DNA of 64,000 nt from a virus. Location of the stretch: the IMG/VR virus record IMGVR_UViG_3300008453_004667, positions 1 through 64,000 of that record; one strand, written 5' to 3'. The notes under the pieces were generated by a model. The model was not told the origin of the DNA, made no database searches, and was given only the letters and a program-made list of their open reading frames with translations. Numbering within the stretch: position 1 is the first letter of the stretch; every line of letters starts with the position of its first letter. The position numbers and the translations under genes are program-made. Positions 20,248 through 28,966 of this stretch are shown here, one piece after another.

Positions 20248-23200
20248 ATGCCTACTTCACTAATACCAATTATTGCCAGAACTAACACTATCGATGAGTG
20301 GAGAATTCAAACTAATAAATCTGCTACAGATTTAAATGATCTTGGATTCTACACCTACGATAAAGCTCAAGGCACATTACTACTCTCGGGTACCTCCCTA
20401 TTAAGTATAACAGCTGAAGGAACACCGTTACAAGTAGCTAACAATGTTTTATTTCAAAGTAGTTTGACTCTTGGTAATACTCTTTTCTTAGGCATTCAAT
20501 CTTCAGCAACTGGTAATATTATTGCTGGTGGAACAATATCAGTTAGGGGTCCAGGACAATCTCTAAACGTGGCGAATAGTGTTTACGTGGGTAGAGACCT
20601 GCAAATTGTTCAAAATGTTTATACCAGTAATGTTATTGTAAATACTGACATAACCATAGCAAATAATTTAACTGTAACAACAGGAAAATTACGATTGAAT
20701 GGATCTGGAAATGTATCCTATATTAATACAGGTTCTTCTTTTACTAAAACGCTATATTCCGATCAAGTATATTCAACAAATGTAAGCACTGCAAACCTAT
20801 ATGCTTTATATGCTAAAGTTGATGTTTTAGATGATTTGTCTTTTGCTAGAATTATTACTTTAGATAATACTACTACAAATTCTCATATATTAAAAACTAA
20901 TGCCGCTACTTCAAATTTTTTAACAACTAAAAATTTAATAGCCAATGTAACAGCGAACATTGTAAATTTAGAATCGAATGTTGCTGTAATTAACGTAGCA
21001 ACAATAATTGATGGTAATGTAGTATCTCTAGTTTCAAACAATTCTACAATAAACATTTCTACCGTAAATACTTCTACGATATTGACTGGTAATGTAGTTT
21101 CATTAGTTTCAAACAATTCTATTTTAAATAATTCCACTGTAAATACATCTACGGTGTTGGTTGGTAATGTAGTAACACTTACTTCAAATAGTTCTACTAT
21201 AAATGTTGCTAGTATCAATTTAGCTTCGATTAATACTTTAACGACATGGAATATAACTTCCACAAATAGAATTACAGGAAATAGTATTGTAACAAATAAT
21301 ATCGTTTCTTCTACAATTAATACATCTATTTTAAATGTCACATCAAACTTATGGATGAGTACTGGTTCTTTAACAAGAATTTTTGCACCGAATGATCAGC
21401 ACGAATCTTTGACTGTTGATGGTAAAACTACTTTAAGAACTGCATTAATTACTAGTAATTTAACTGTTGAAGGAACTTGGACAGCTCTAGGTGATATTGA
21501 GTATGAAGTTGGTGAAATAATTTTAAATAAGAGAACACCAACAAACGCTGAAGCGACATTTAGAAATGAAAGACCTATAGGTGATGATGCGTTAATTAGA
21601 TGGAATGAAGCTGATGATAGATGGACTATTTCGAGAGGAAATACATATTCTTCCCTCTATGGAATTTTGGATGATAGTTTCTTAAGTTCATCAATAAACA
21701 GCACAAGTACTTCAAATGTTGCAACTTCTTTAGCTGTGAATACAGCCCATTTTGTTGCACAGACTTCGGGTATGTACGCTAACTCAGCATTTGCCGCACA
21801 GAATACAACAGGTAGTTATGCTAACTCAGCTTATGCTCAAGCAAATTTAGCATTTACCGCGGGAGGTGTTATAGCTGGAAGTTATGCCAATTCGGCTTAT
21901 CATACAGCTAATAGTGGATCATCATATGCGAATTCAGCTTTCACCCATGCAAATTCATCATTCATTCAAGCCAACACACCATCGCATGTAGCAAATTCTG
22001 CAGCACTTTATGCAAATGGTGCGTTCTTAAGGGCAAATACACCAACACATGTTGCAAACTCCGCGTCACTTTATGCCAATGCGGCTTTCTCTAAAGCCAA
22101 TACAGTTGCTACTGATTTAAATGACGTTGCTATTTCTACGGCTACAGCTGTACATACTTCAAGTTCTGCATCATTATATGCTAATGGAGCTTTCGCTAAA
22201 GCTAATAATTCTTCAGACGCTGTAGCTTTAGATAAAGCTACTTCTGGATCTGCATATGCTAACTCTGCATTTGCAGCAGCTAATAATGCTGTGCAGAAAG
22301 TTGCTCCTACACAGACGATTACTGGTGATCTTACTATAACCCGTAGATTAAATACTGCAAATCTTCAATTTGACGGAGATAGTGCTAGATATTTTGGTTC
22401 CAATTTTGTATTTAATTCGGATTTAAATCCAAATACATCTCCAGGTGAAAATGCTGCTATACAAGTTTATCGAGGAACTAATGCCTCTCCTGCTACATTC
22501 CAATGGAATGAAACATTAGATAAGTGGCAATTTGAAGATGGTGTAAATGGTTTACATAATTTGGAAGAATTTGCCAATAAAGCAAATAATATTACTGGTG
22601 GTGCAACTAATAAAATTCCATATCAAACAAACACTAGTGCAACACAATTCATTGATGCTCCTGCTGTTGCTAATCGTTTCTTAAAGTGGACAGGAACCGA
22701 GTTTACTTGGGCGGATGTTCCTGCTGCTGATTTAAATAATTTAAATGCTACCAATTTAACTTCTGGTACTGTGCCGAGTGGTAGACTAACCGGTACTTAT
22801 AGTATAAACATCAATGGAACAGCATCATCAGCATGTACTGCAACTACTGCTAGTTCGGCAACTAGTGCTACAAATGCTACAAATGTTATTGATGGTGGAA
22901 CTGTTCACACAAACACTATAAGATGTGATGATTTTGCAAATTTCTATTCGAACGTATTTTTTAGAAGTGGTGGAACAACAACGTCTAGAACTGACCCAAG
23001 TAATTTAGCTGCTTTAAAAGTTACTGGTGATGTTGCTGTTTCTAATGAAGTTTGGGCACTTCAGTTTCAAGGTGTCGCAGTGCGAGCCCTTTACGCTGAC
23101 TTGGCTGAAAAATATTTGTCCGATAAAAAATATCCTACAGGTACCATAATGATGGTTGGTGGCAAAAAAGAAGTTACTGCAGCAAAAGACACCAAAAAAC

Positions 23201-23460
23201 ACGCTATCATCGGAATCGTATCGGAGAAACCAGCATACGTAATGAATAATGACTTGAAAAATGGTTTAATAGTTGGACTTAAAGGTCGATTACCTGTTAG
23301 AATAATTGGTACTTGTGAAAAGGGTGATTTAATTACTGTATCTGAAAAGTCTGGTGTAGGTATTTCTATAAAAGAAAATGTAATTTTACCATTTAGAATT
23401 ATTGCTTTAGAAAATAAAGAAACTGAAGAAGAAGGTTTAATAGAAGTAGTTATTATGTAA
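20248..23460 (+). CDS. Tail fibre-like protein with YANSAF repeats and C-terminal G2-type domain
   Basis: This 1070-residue protein has an Asn/Thr-rich beta N-terminal third with repeats of NVVSLVSNNSTINISTVN type. Residues about 510-690 carry alanine-rich repeats (YANSAFAAQN, YANGAFLRANTPTHVANSAS) shared with the two larger fibres downstream. The last 130 residues (QGVAVRALYADLAEKYLSDK onward, with GLIVGLKGRLPVRIIGTCEK) resemble the peptidase G2 / intramolecular-chaperone type C-terminus of phage fibres that cleaves itself after trimerisation. I did not identify the catalytic residues. It is the last structural gene before the accessory island. Confidence 0.75.
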   Translation: MPTSLIPIIARTNTIDEWRIQTNKSATDLNDLGFYTYDKAQGTLLLSGTSLLSITAEGTPLQVANNVLFQSSLTLGNTLFLGIQSSATGNIIAGGTISVRGPGQSLNVANSVYVGRDLQIVQNVYTSNVIVNTDITIANNLTVTTGKLRLNGSGNVSYINTGSSFTKTLYSDQVYSTNVSTANLYALYAKVDVLDDLSFARIITLDNTTTNSHILKTNAATSNFLTTKNLIANVTANIVNLESNVAVINVATIIDGNVVSLVSNNSTINISTVNTSTILTGNVVSLVSNNSILNNSTVNTSTVLVGNVVTLTSNSSTINVASINLASINTLTTWNITSTNRITGNSIVTNNIVSSTINTSILNVTSNLWMSTGSLTRIFAPNDQHESLTVDGKTTLRTALITSNLTVEGTWTALGDIEYEVGEIILNKRTPTNAEATFRNERPIGDDALIRWNEADDRWTISRGNTYSSLYGILDDSFLSSSINSTSTSNVATSLAVNTAHFVAQTSGMYANSAFAAQNTTGSYANSAYAQANLAFTAGGVIAGSYANSAYHTANSGSSYANSAFTHANSSFIQANTPSHVANSAALYANGAFLRANTPTHVANSASLYANAAFSKANTVATDLNDVAISTATAVHTSSSASLYANGAFAKANNSSDAVALDKATSGSAYANSAFAAANNAVQKVAPTQTITGDLTITRRLNTANLQFDGDSARYFGSNFVFNSDLNPNTSPGENAAIQVYRGTNASPATFQWNETLDKWQFEDGVNGLHNLEEFANKANNITGGATNKIPYQTNTSATQFIDAPAVANRFLKWTGTEFTWADVPAADLNNLNATNLTSGTVPSGRLTGTYSININGTASSACTATTASSATSATNATNVIDGGTVHTNTIRCDDFANFYSNVFFRSGGTTTSRTDPSNLAALKVTGDVAVSNEVWALQFQGVAVRALYADLAEKYLSDKKYPTGTIMMVGGKKEVTAAKDTKKHAIIGIVSEKPAYVMNNDLKNGLIVGLKGRLPVRIIGTCEKGDLITVSEKSGVGISIKENVILPFRIIALENKETEEEGLIEVVIM

Positions 23461-23463
23461 ATT

Positions 23464-24198
23464 ATGATTGGAATTATTGGTTATGGAATGGTTGGACAAG
23501 CCGTTGAATACGGCTTTTCCAAAACCCAAGTTTTCGTTTGTGATCCGAAATATAATCACGTAACGGTCAAAGGCCTCTGTTTATTAAATCCAGAGGCAAT
23601 ATTCGTTTGTGTCCCCACACCAACAGACGATACTAATTATTCATTGGTTACTTCAGTATTGAATGAAATTTTCGAGATGAACTATCAGGGAATAGTTATA
23701 GTAAAGTCCACAATTTTGCCGCAATATCTTGAAAAATATGATATTGTGTATAACCCAGAATTTCTATCAAGATCAACCTCGAAAGAAGATTTTGTAAATC
23801 CACACTTATTAATACTTTCTGGTAAAAAATCTCAACAGGCTTTGGAACTTTATAAAAAACATTCTACCGTAGATACTGAAAATATTTTTGTAACAGATAT
23901 TAATACAGCATCATTTATAAAATACACCATGAATTCCTTTTATGCAACTAAGGTAACTTTTATGAACTCTATGTATGAGGTTGCTAAAAAAATGGGTGTC
24001 GATTATAATGAAGCTATAACTGTTCTCTCTAAACATCCATGGATGGGATCCAATCATTTCAAAGTACCTGGTCCTGATGGTAAAAAAGGATTTGGTGGGC
24101 CTTGTTTACCAAAAGACACAGAGTGTTTAGTTAAAAATTATGATGTTGAAATACTTAAAAAAGTTTTGGAATTAAATCAAAAGTTTAGAAATGAATAA
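23464..24198 (+). CDS. UDP-glucose/GDP-mannose 6-dehydrogenase family protein, shortened
   Basis: This 244-residue protein has a Rossmann GxGxxG motif at the start (GIIGYGMVGQ), the VPTPTDD segment (51-56), the central helix with FIKYTMNSFYATKV (about 151-164) and the catalytic-cysteine motif GGPCLPKDT with Cys214. Full-length enzymes are about 390-450 residues; here the C-terminal sugar-nucleotide-binding domain is absent. It could still bind NAD and act as a dehydrogenase, or work with a partner. It is the first gene of the island, 3 bases after the fibre gene. Its family normally oxidises UDP-sugars to uronic acids. Confidence 0.8.
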   Translation: MIGIIGYGMVGQAVEYGFSKTQVFVCDPKYNHVTVKGLCLLNPEAIFVCVPTPTDDTNYSLVTSVLNEIFEMNYQGIVIVKSTILPQYLEKYDIVYNPEFLSRSTSKEDFVNPHLLILSGKKSQQALELYKKHSTVDTENIFVTDINTASFIKYTMNSFYATKVTFMNSMYEVAKKMGVDYNEAITVLSKHPWMGSNHFKVPGPDGKKGFGGPCLPKDTECLVKNYDVEILKKVLELNQKFRNE

Positions 24199-24203
24199 GT
24201 TTG

Positions 24204-24232
24204 TTGAACAGTTTTGTCAAACACTATATATT
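24204..24232 (+). promoter_or_regulatory. Sigma70-like promoter candidate before the radical SAM block
   Basis: TTGAAC at 24204-24209 and TATATT at 24227-24232 are separated by 17 bases, the optimal sigma70 spacing. It lies in the 68-base gap before the first radical SAM gene, one of the longest gaps in the island. In such AT-rich DNA chance matches are common. Confidence 0.35.
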
Positions 24233-24266
24233 AGTACGTCTTTGGTTTAAATAAAAAGGAGAAAAA

Positions 24267-25373
24267 ATGGTAGTAGATATAAACGTAACAAGTATCTGCA
24301 ATTTAGCTTGCACATATTGTTCCGAAGGTTTTGAATGTGGACTATCTACCGAGTTTGAAGAAAATACTTCTTTGACATTAGATAATGTTGAAGAATTTAT
24401 GGCTAAAATTTCTGATCCCAAAAAAGATGTTTATTTCTGGGGTGGTGAACCATTTGTTAATTGGGATTTTTGTAAAGGTGTCATAGAAAAATTTAAACAT
24501 GATCCTGGTTTTTCTTTTTTCTTTTATACAAATGGAACGTATTTAAAGAGATATTTAAAAGATTTGGTTAGAATTCACAATGAGATTCCCGGTAGATTAA
24601 AGTTGCAGGTTTCATATGATGGAAAGCCTGTAAACGACATCGCCAGAGTGACTAAATCTGGTACTCCATCGTCAGCAATGGTCAAAGCAAACTATATTGC
24701 AGCTAAAGAAGCTGGATTGAATGTTTCACTGAAATCTGTACTAACGTCTGAAAATTTCCACTTAATCTATGAAGCCTTTTTGGATGTCATAGAAATGGAT
24801 AAAAATTATTTTCCAACACCAGATTTATACAGCCAATTGACAGAAGAAGAATTTATGCCTAAATTGGAAGTATTAAAGGATGGATTGAAGAAAATTGCTA
24901 AACATATTTACGAAAATAAATTACCTCCTGAGAAGTTTGGATGGTTCCAACAATCTAGAGCTCTATGTGCAGCAGGTATAAATTACGTAAGTGTTGATTT
25001 AAACGGCGATTTGAGTCCTTGCCATGGATGCATGTACAAAGAATCGCATTCACATAAATTAGGAAATATTTTTAAAGTTGCAGATTTGGATCAGTTGATT
25101 GAAGAAAAATCTCAAATGTATAAGGATGCGTTGAAGAATCAACCTTTAGATTGTATGAACTGTGACAGTCAATTCTGTATGAAATGTAATGCGGCAACTT
25201 ATGAAAAATCAGAAAAAGAAACATATCTAGAAAAATGGAGTGATCATACAGCAAATTGGCAAGTCTGTAAAGTATTTAAGACAAACGAGATAGTACATCA
25301 CGCATTAAGAACTGCACTAAAGAGTTATAAAAAGCCTGTAATTAAAATTCAGGCTGAACAGTGTACAGTATAA
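24267..25373 (+). CDS. Radical SAM/SPASM-type protein 1
   Basis: This 368-residue protein has the radical SAM cluster motif CNLACTYC (Cys11, Cys15, Cys18) and the WGGEPF SAM-binding motif. The C-terminal part has the cysteine spacing of SPASM domains, which hold auxiliary Fe-S clusters: CAAGINY..., GDLSPCHGC, then CMNCDSQFCMKC and a final Cys. SPASM proteins include many peptide maturases (sactipeptide, ranthipeptide, PqqE types). RBS AAAGGAGAAAAA precedes the ATG. It starts a run of four radical SAM genes leading to the Cys-heptad protein at 28967, the most likely substrate by position (inference). Confidence 0.88.
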   Translation: MVVDINVTSICNLACTYCSEGFECGLSTEFEENTSLTLDNVEEFMAKISDPKKDVYFWGGEPFVNWDFCKGVIEKFKHDPGFSFFFYTNGTYLKRYLKDLVRIHNEIPGRLKLQVSYDGKPVNDIARVTKSGTPSSAMVKANYIAAKEAGLNVSLKSVLTSENFHLIYEAFLDVIEMDKNYFPTPDLYSQLTEEEFMPKLEVLKDGLKKIAKHIYENKLPPEKFGWFQQSRALCAAGINYVSVDLNGDLSPCHGCMYKESHSHKLGNIFKVADLDQLIEEKSQMYKDALKNQPLDCMNCDSQFCMKCNAATYEKSEKETYLEKWSDHTANWQVCKVFKTNEIVHHALRTALKSYKKPVIKIQAEQCTV

Positions 25374-25382
25374 GGATAATAA

Positions 25383-26507
25383 ATGTTTACATTAGAAGTA
25401 AGTGTTACTGAAAAGTGTAATCTAGGTTGTCCGTATTGTTATGTGGCAAACAGACCAACTTGGATGACGAAAGAAGTTTTTGATCAGGGTATGAAAGACC
25501 TGCCAAAATTAATGCAAAGGTCCGGTGATAAAGATTATCATGTAAGTTTTTTTGGTGGTGAACCTTTATTAAATTGGGACCTAATAACTCACGCTGTTCC
25601 TTATTTAAGATCGGATGATAAATGTAAAGGTATTAATATCATCACAAATTTAACGATGATTGATCAAGATAAAGCTAATTATTTGAGAAATAATGGTGTT
25701 GGCGTTTCTTGGTCTTTTGATGGTATGAGTTCTAATGAGAGTAGACCTTTACTTCCACTTTTGGAAAATACTAATCCAGAAACAGGCGAATTGTTTGATG
25801 GTATACTTTCGATGTATGAATATAAGAAAGATATCATAAAGAATTTGACAAACGGATGTAAGGTCATGATATGGCCAGGAAATACAAAAGACATGAAAGA
25901 GAATTTTGAATTTCTCTTAGATTGGGGTATAGATCATCCCGATTTTAGTATTGTTCGTGATGATGTTTGGACAGAAGATGATATAATACAGTTTAGATAT
26001 GAATGTGAAAGACTTGCAGATTTTTGGATAGAAAAGATAAAATCTGGTAAACCATGTTCAGTAGGATTTTTAAAACTAGCTATTTTAGATATTCTCTATG
26101 GTTTAGTGAAAGGTAAAAGACCTTTTGGTTGTTTTGCTGGAACTAATGGTGGAGTATTGATGAGTTCTGGGGAATTCTACCCTTGCGCTAGGTTTGCATC
26201 CAAAAAAATTATGAAAATGGATGAACAGTATAATTTTAGGTACTATCAAGACATTTTTAATCCAAAAAATTATGATAAATGTGAACCGTGTGATTTGAAA
26301 CAGGTGTGTAATGCCGGTTGTACATATTCTCAAATTATGAATGATAATAAACCATTAGATAGTATTTGTGAATTGTTCCACATATATTATGAACAAGCAA
26401 TGCGAGTGGTAGATGAGTGTAAAGACGAAAGAGTTTTCCAAGATTTGGTTTTAAATTATATCGAAAATGTTGGTGTTGAAAATGAAGGTGTGGAGTGTAG
26501 GAACTAA
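25383..26507 (+). CDS. Radical SAM/SPASM-type protein 2
   Basis: This 374-residue protein has the motif CNLGCPYC (Cys12, Cys16, Cys19), then FFGGEPLLNWD and TNLTMID. The C-terminal half carries a SPASM-like set of cysteines: CFAGTNGG, SGEFYPCARF, CEPCDLKQVCNAGC and a last Cys in DSICELF. This layout is common in anaerobic-sulfatase-maturase-like and peptide-modifying enzymes. It is 9 bases after radical SAM 1 behind AAGGATAATA. The two are only distantly similar, so they probably do different steps or recognise different substrates. Confidence 0.88.
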   Translation: MFTLEVSVTEKCNLGCPYCYVANRPTWMTKEVFDQGMKDLPKLMQRSGDKDYHVSFFGGEPLLNWDLITHAVPYLRSDDKCKGINIITNLTMIDQDKANYLRNNGVGVSWSFDGMSSNESRPLLPLLENTNPETGELFDGILSMYEYKKDIIKNLTNGCKVMIWPGNTKDMKENFEFLLDWGIDHPDFSIVRDDVWTEDDIIQFRYECERLADFWIEKIKSGKPCSVGFLKLAILDILYGLVKGKRPFGCFAGTNGGVLMSSGEFYPCARFASKKIMKMDEQYNFRYYQDIFNPKNYDKCEPCDLKQVCNAGCTYSQIMNDNKPLDSICELFHIYYEQAMRVVDECKDERVFQDLVLNYIENVGVENEGVECRN

Positions 26508-26508
26508 C

Positions 26509-27357
26509 ATGAAAATTGTTTCTTGCACCAGTCAAGATAAAATTCTTAGAATTAACTGGCATATATTAAATTGGTGTAATTTAAAATGTTCCTACTGTAA
26601 TGTAAAGGAACATTTGAGTTATGATTATAATGATAATACTCAAATTTCAAATAATTATAAATTGATTATAAGTAGATTAAAAACTATTTCTAAACCTTTT
26701 GAGATTTGTTTGACTGGTGGGGAACCAACATTACATCCCAATATCGAAGATATATTAAGTGGATTAAATGAAATTGAAAATTTAACTAAAATTTATTTTT
26801 TTACTAACTTAACTAGATCAGAAAATTTTTATAAAAATATAAAAAGTTTTTCGAAAGTTACATATTACGCATCCTTTCACCCCGAATATCACAAAGAAGA
26901 TTTTTTAGATAAGTGTAAAAATCTAAACTGTGAGGTTCATATAAGTATGATGCCTGAATATAAAAATTACATTTTAAAAATTATTGATAAGTGTAAGTTG
27001 GAGGATATAAAATTTACATTAAATTTTTTAAGAGACACAAAATATTATTCAAGTAATTTAGAAGAAGATTTTTTCGTAGAAGCTTCTACTGCTGAATCTA
27101 TGATTGATATGGATGTTTTATATGATAATGGCTTTCGAGAAAATACTACAAATTTAAGATTATTATACGATAAAAAAAATAATTTCAAAGGCTATAAATG
27201 TTTACCGGAATCTTTTCAAATAGAATTAAATAATGTAGTTAAAAATGTTTGCACTAACGAAATTATGCCATTATCTTTAAAAGATATTACGAAAAAGGTT
27301 ATTTGTCCAAAAGAAGTTTGTGAAGGTGGACTTATGATGTATCCTAAGGAAATTTAA
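26509..27357 (+). CDS. Radical SAM protein 3 (short C-terminal Cys region)
   Basis: I start this protein at the ATG at 26509 (282 residues), one base after the previous stop and preceded by GTAGGAAC. The cluster motif is CNLKCSYC (Cys23, Cys27, Cys30), followed by CLTGGEPTLHPN. The C-terminus has four further cysteines in the pattern CLPESF...NVVKNVC...VICPKEVC, which looks like a reduced auxiliary-cluster (twitch-type) domain. It resembles the proteins at 33948 and 34843 in this layout, suggesting paralogues. The substrate is unknown. Confidence 0.85.
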   Translation: MKIVSCTSQDKILRINWHILNWCNLKCSYCNVKEHLSYDYNDNTQISNNYKLIISRLKTISKPFEICLTGGEPTLHPNIEDILSGLNEIENLTKIYFFTNLTRSENFYKNIKSFSKVTYYASFHPEYHKEDFLDKCKNLNCEVHISMMPEYKNYILKIIDKCKLEDIKFTLNFLRDTKYYSSNLEEDFFVEASTAESMIDMDVLYDNGFRENTTNLRLLYDKKNNFKGYKCLPESFQIELNNVVKNVCTNEIMPLSLKDITKKVICPKEVCEGGLMMYPKEI

Positions 27358-27686
27358 TGAAGAAAAATTTTAAAAGTATTGTATCTATACCTATTAAAGT
27401 TGAGATGCAACCAGTTGAACATCAAAGCAATAAAGTTTTGACTGTTGATGATTTGTCGAAACAAATAGAAGAAGCTAAAAAGGGAAAAGCCAAAGTCGAT
27501 AGTAAGTATGTAGGATTTGAACTGACTGAGAGAGGACATTTATTCGAATATAAATTTGATTATGTTAAATTTTTGGACAATATGTCATTCATAATCAAAA
27601 CGGCAAAACAGCGTAAAGAAATGAATCCTAATAATGTCTATACAATGGATAAAACTAAAAGTGCTAGACGAAAAAAAGAAATATGA
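27357..27686 (+). CDS. Small lysine-rich protein, unknown function, within the radical SAM block
   Basis: This 109-residue protein overlaps the previous stop by one base (TAATG) and the next gene by 4 bases, so all three are likely translationally coupled. It is basic, especially the last 25 residues, with no membrane segment and no cysteine. A middle region with KYVGFELTERGHLFEYKFDY looks beta-rich. Its placement between two radical SAM genes makes a leader-peptide-binding or accessory role possible, but I see no clear RRE (PqqD-like) signature. Confidence 0.6.
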   Translation: MKKNFKSIVSIPIKVEMQPVEHQSNKVLTVDDLSKQIEEAKKGKAKVDSKYVGFELTERGHLFEYKFDYVKFLDNMSFIIKTAKQRKEMNPNNVYTMDKTKSARRKKEI

Positions 27687-28576
27687 ACGCCGAAACTTTC
27701 AAAAAAAAGTATCCTCAAATAAATTTTTATGTAGGACATGAAACGGATAAAACTGTAACTAAAGATTCGGGAGTAAATGTATTATATTTCACAAATAAAT
27801 GTAATTTAGCTTGTACATATTGTTATGAAGATTTGCCTGGTCGCCCTCCACAAATTTTGTCTAAAGAAGATATTAAAAAAAGTATCGATAGAGTTATAGA
27901 AAGAGAAGATCCCAATAGTCAAACATTATTTGTTCTTTTTGGTGGAGAAGCTACTATGGAATGGGATAATGTTTGTTATGCCATGAATTATGCCTATACA
28001 AAAAAGAAAAATGTTCATTTTAATTTAAACACAAATGGCATAAGATACCTAAAACAAAGTTTTATAGAGGAAACAAAAAACAATTTTTTTTATAAAAAAA
28101 ACTTGTTAAGTATAGACGTTAGTTTTGACGGTATAGGAAATTCGGATAGAGTCACACACGGCGGCAAGGATTCAACTAATTTAATGATCCAAGTTTTCAG
28201 AAATTTGAGAAAAAACGCAATGAAATTTAGGATAAGATACACCATACATCACAAAAACGTTCATAATTGCTATGAAGATATGTCCAATATTATTAGATAT
28301 TTTAAACCAACCCGTCTTATAACATCCGTTGCGTGGGAAACTCTCAATAAAATTCAAATTGACTTGCTCCAAAACATGAAAGAAAGTCTCAGGAAAGATT
28401 GGATAAATAGGATAATTGATGTTCCAGTTTGTGAGTTATTTTGTGACATGTGTGATGGATGTGGTGAGAGAAAGGAAGTAAAAACTTATTTTACTGACGA
28501 GGGTAATGTAACCACATATGGTAATTATGAGAACTCCCCGAAATTTCATGATTTTAAAGAAAAGGTAATAATATGA
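27683..28576 (+). CDS. Radical SAM protein 4
   Basis: This 297-residue protein has the cluster motif CNLACTYC (Cys40, Cys44, Cys47) followed by YEDLPGRPPQ, then LFGGEATMEWD in the place of GGEP and NLNTNGIRYL. Near the C-terminus there are four close cysteines (CELFCDMCDGCG), suggesting an auxiliary cluster or metal site. A 30-40 residue extension precedes the radical SAM core. It is the last radical SAM gene before the Cys-heptad protein and overlaps the small gene between them. Confidence 0.85.
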   Translation: MNAETFKKKYPQINFYVGHETDKTVTKDSGVNVLYFTNKCNLACTYCYEDLPGRPPQILSKEDIKKSIDRVIEREDPNSQTLFVLFGGEATMEWDNVCYAMNYAYTKKKNVHFNLNTNGIRYLKQSFIEETKNNFFYKKNLLSIDVSFDGIGNSDRVTHGGKDSTNLMIQVFRNLRKNAMKFRIRYTIHHKNVHNCYEDMSNIIRYFKPTRLITSVAWETLNKIQIDLLQNMKESLRKDWINRIIDVPVCELFCDMCDGCGERKEVKTYFTDEGNVTTYGNYENSPKFHDFKEKVII

Positions 28577-28965
28577 GCACTGATAGAGAAATTGTAATTG
28601 AAAAGTTAACGAGTATTTCACAAAATATTAAAGAGATATCGGAATATGATGAAGGCCTCGCCAACTTAATTTGGATAGGTTTTGACACAGCTATGAGTTT
28701 AGCACAATCTATTTCTGAAAATAATGAGAAAAAGGAACAAATTGATATTTCTGTTTACATTCAACAAATTTGTGATGCTTTGGGTGTTGATATTGAACAA
28801 ATGGTTTTATCAATTATTCAAAATAACAATACTCAAGAATCTAGTAATAAAGAGCCGGACTTGGAAACTTTAGACTTTATAACATCCGATCTTGATGACT
28901 ATGAAAAGTTTTTAGCAAAAAGTTCAGCAAAAAATAATTTAGATTTTTTATCAAAGGAAATATAA
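28573..28965 (+). CDS. Small acidic protein of unknown function before the Cys-heptad gene
   Basis: This 130-residue protein is acidic, mostly helical by composition (many Glu, Ile, Leu, Ser), and has a single cysteine. The tail (EPDLETLDFITSDLDDYEKF) is strongly acidic. It overlaps radical SAM 4 by 4 bases (ATGA) and ends one base before the Cys-heptad gene, so the three appear to be co-translated. It could be a chaperone or binding partner for that protein; no family is recognised. Confidence 0.6.
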   Translation: MSTDREIVIEKLTSISQNIKEISEYDEGLANLIWIGFDTAMSLAQSISENNEKKEQIDISVYIQQICDALGVDIEQMVLSIIQNNNTQESSNKEPDLETLDFITSDLDDYEKFLAKSSAKNNLDFLSKEI

Positions 28966-28966
28966 G

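Noticed and set aside
24199-24266. Hairpin (GTTTG...CAAAC) as a terminator after the dehydrogenase gene
   Set aside because: The stem is 5 bp with a long loop and no T-run follows.
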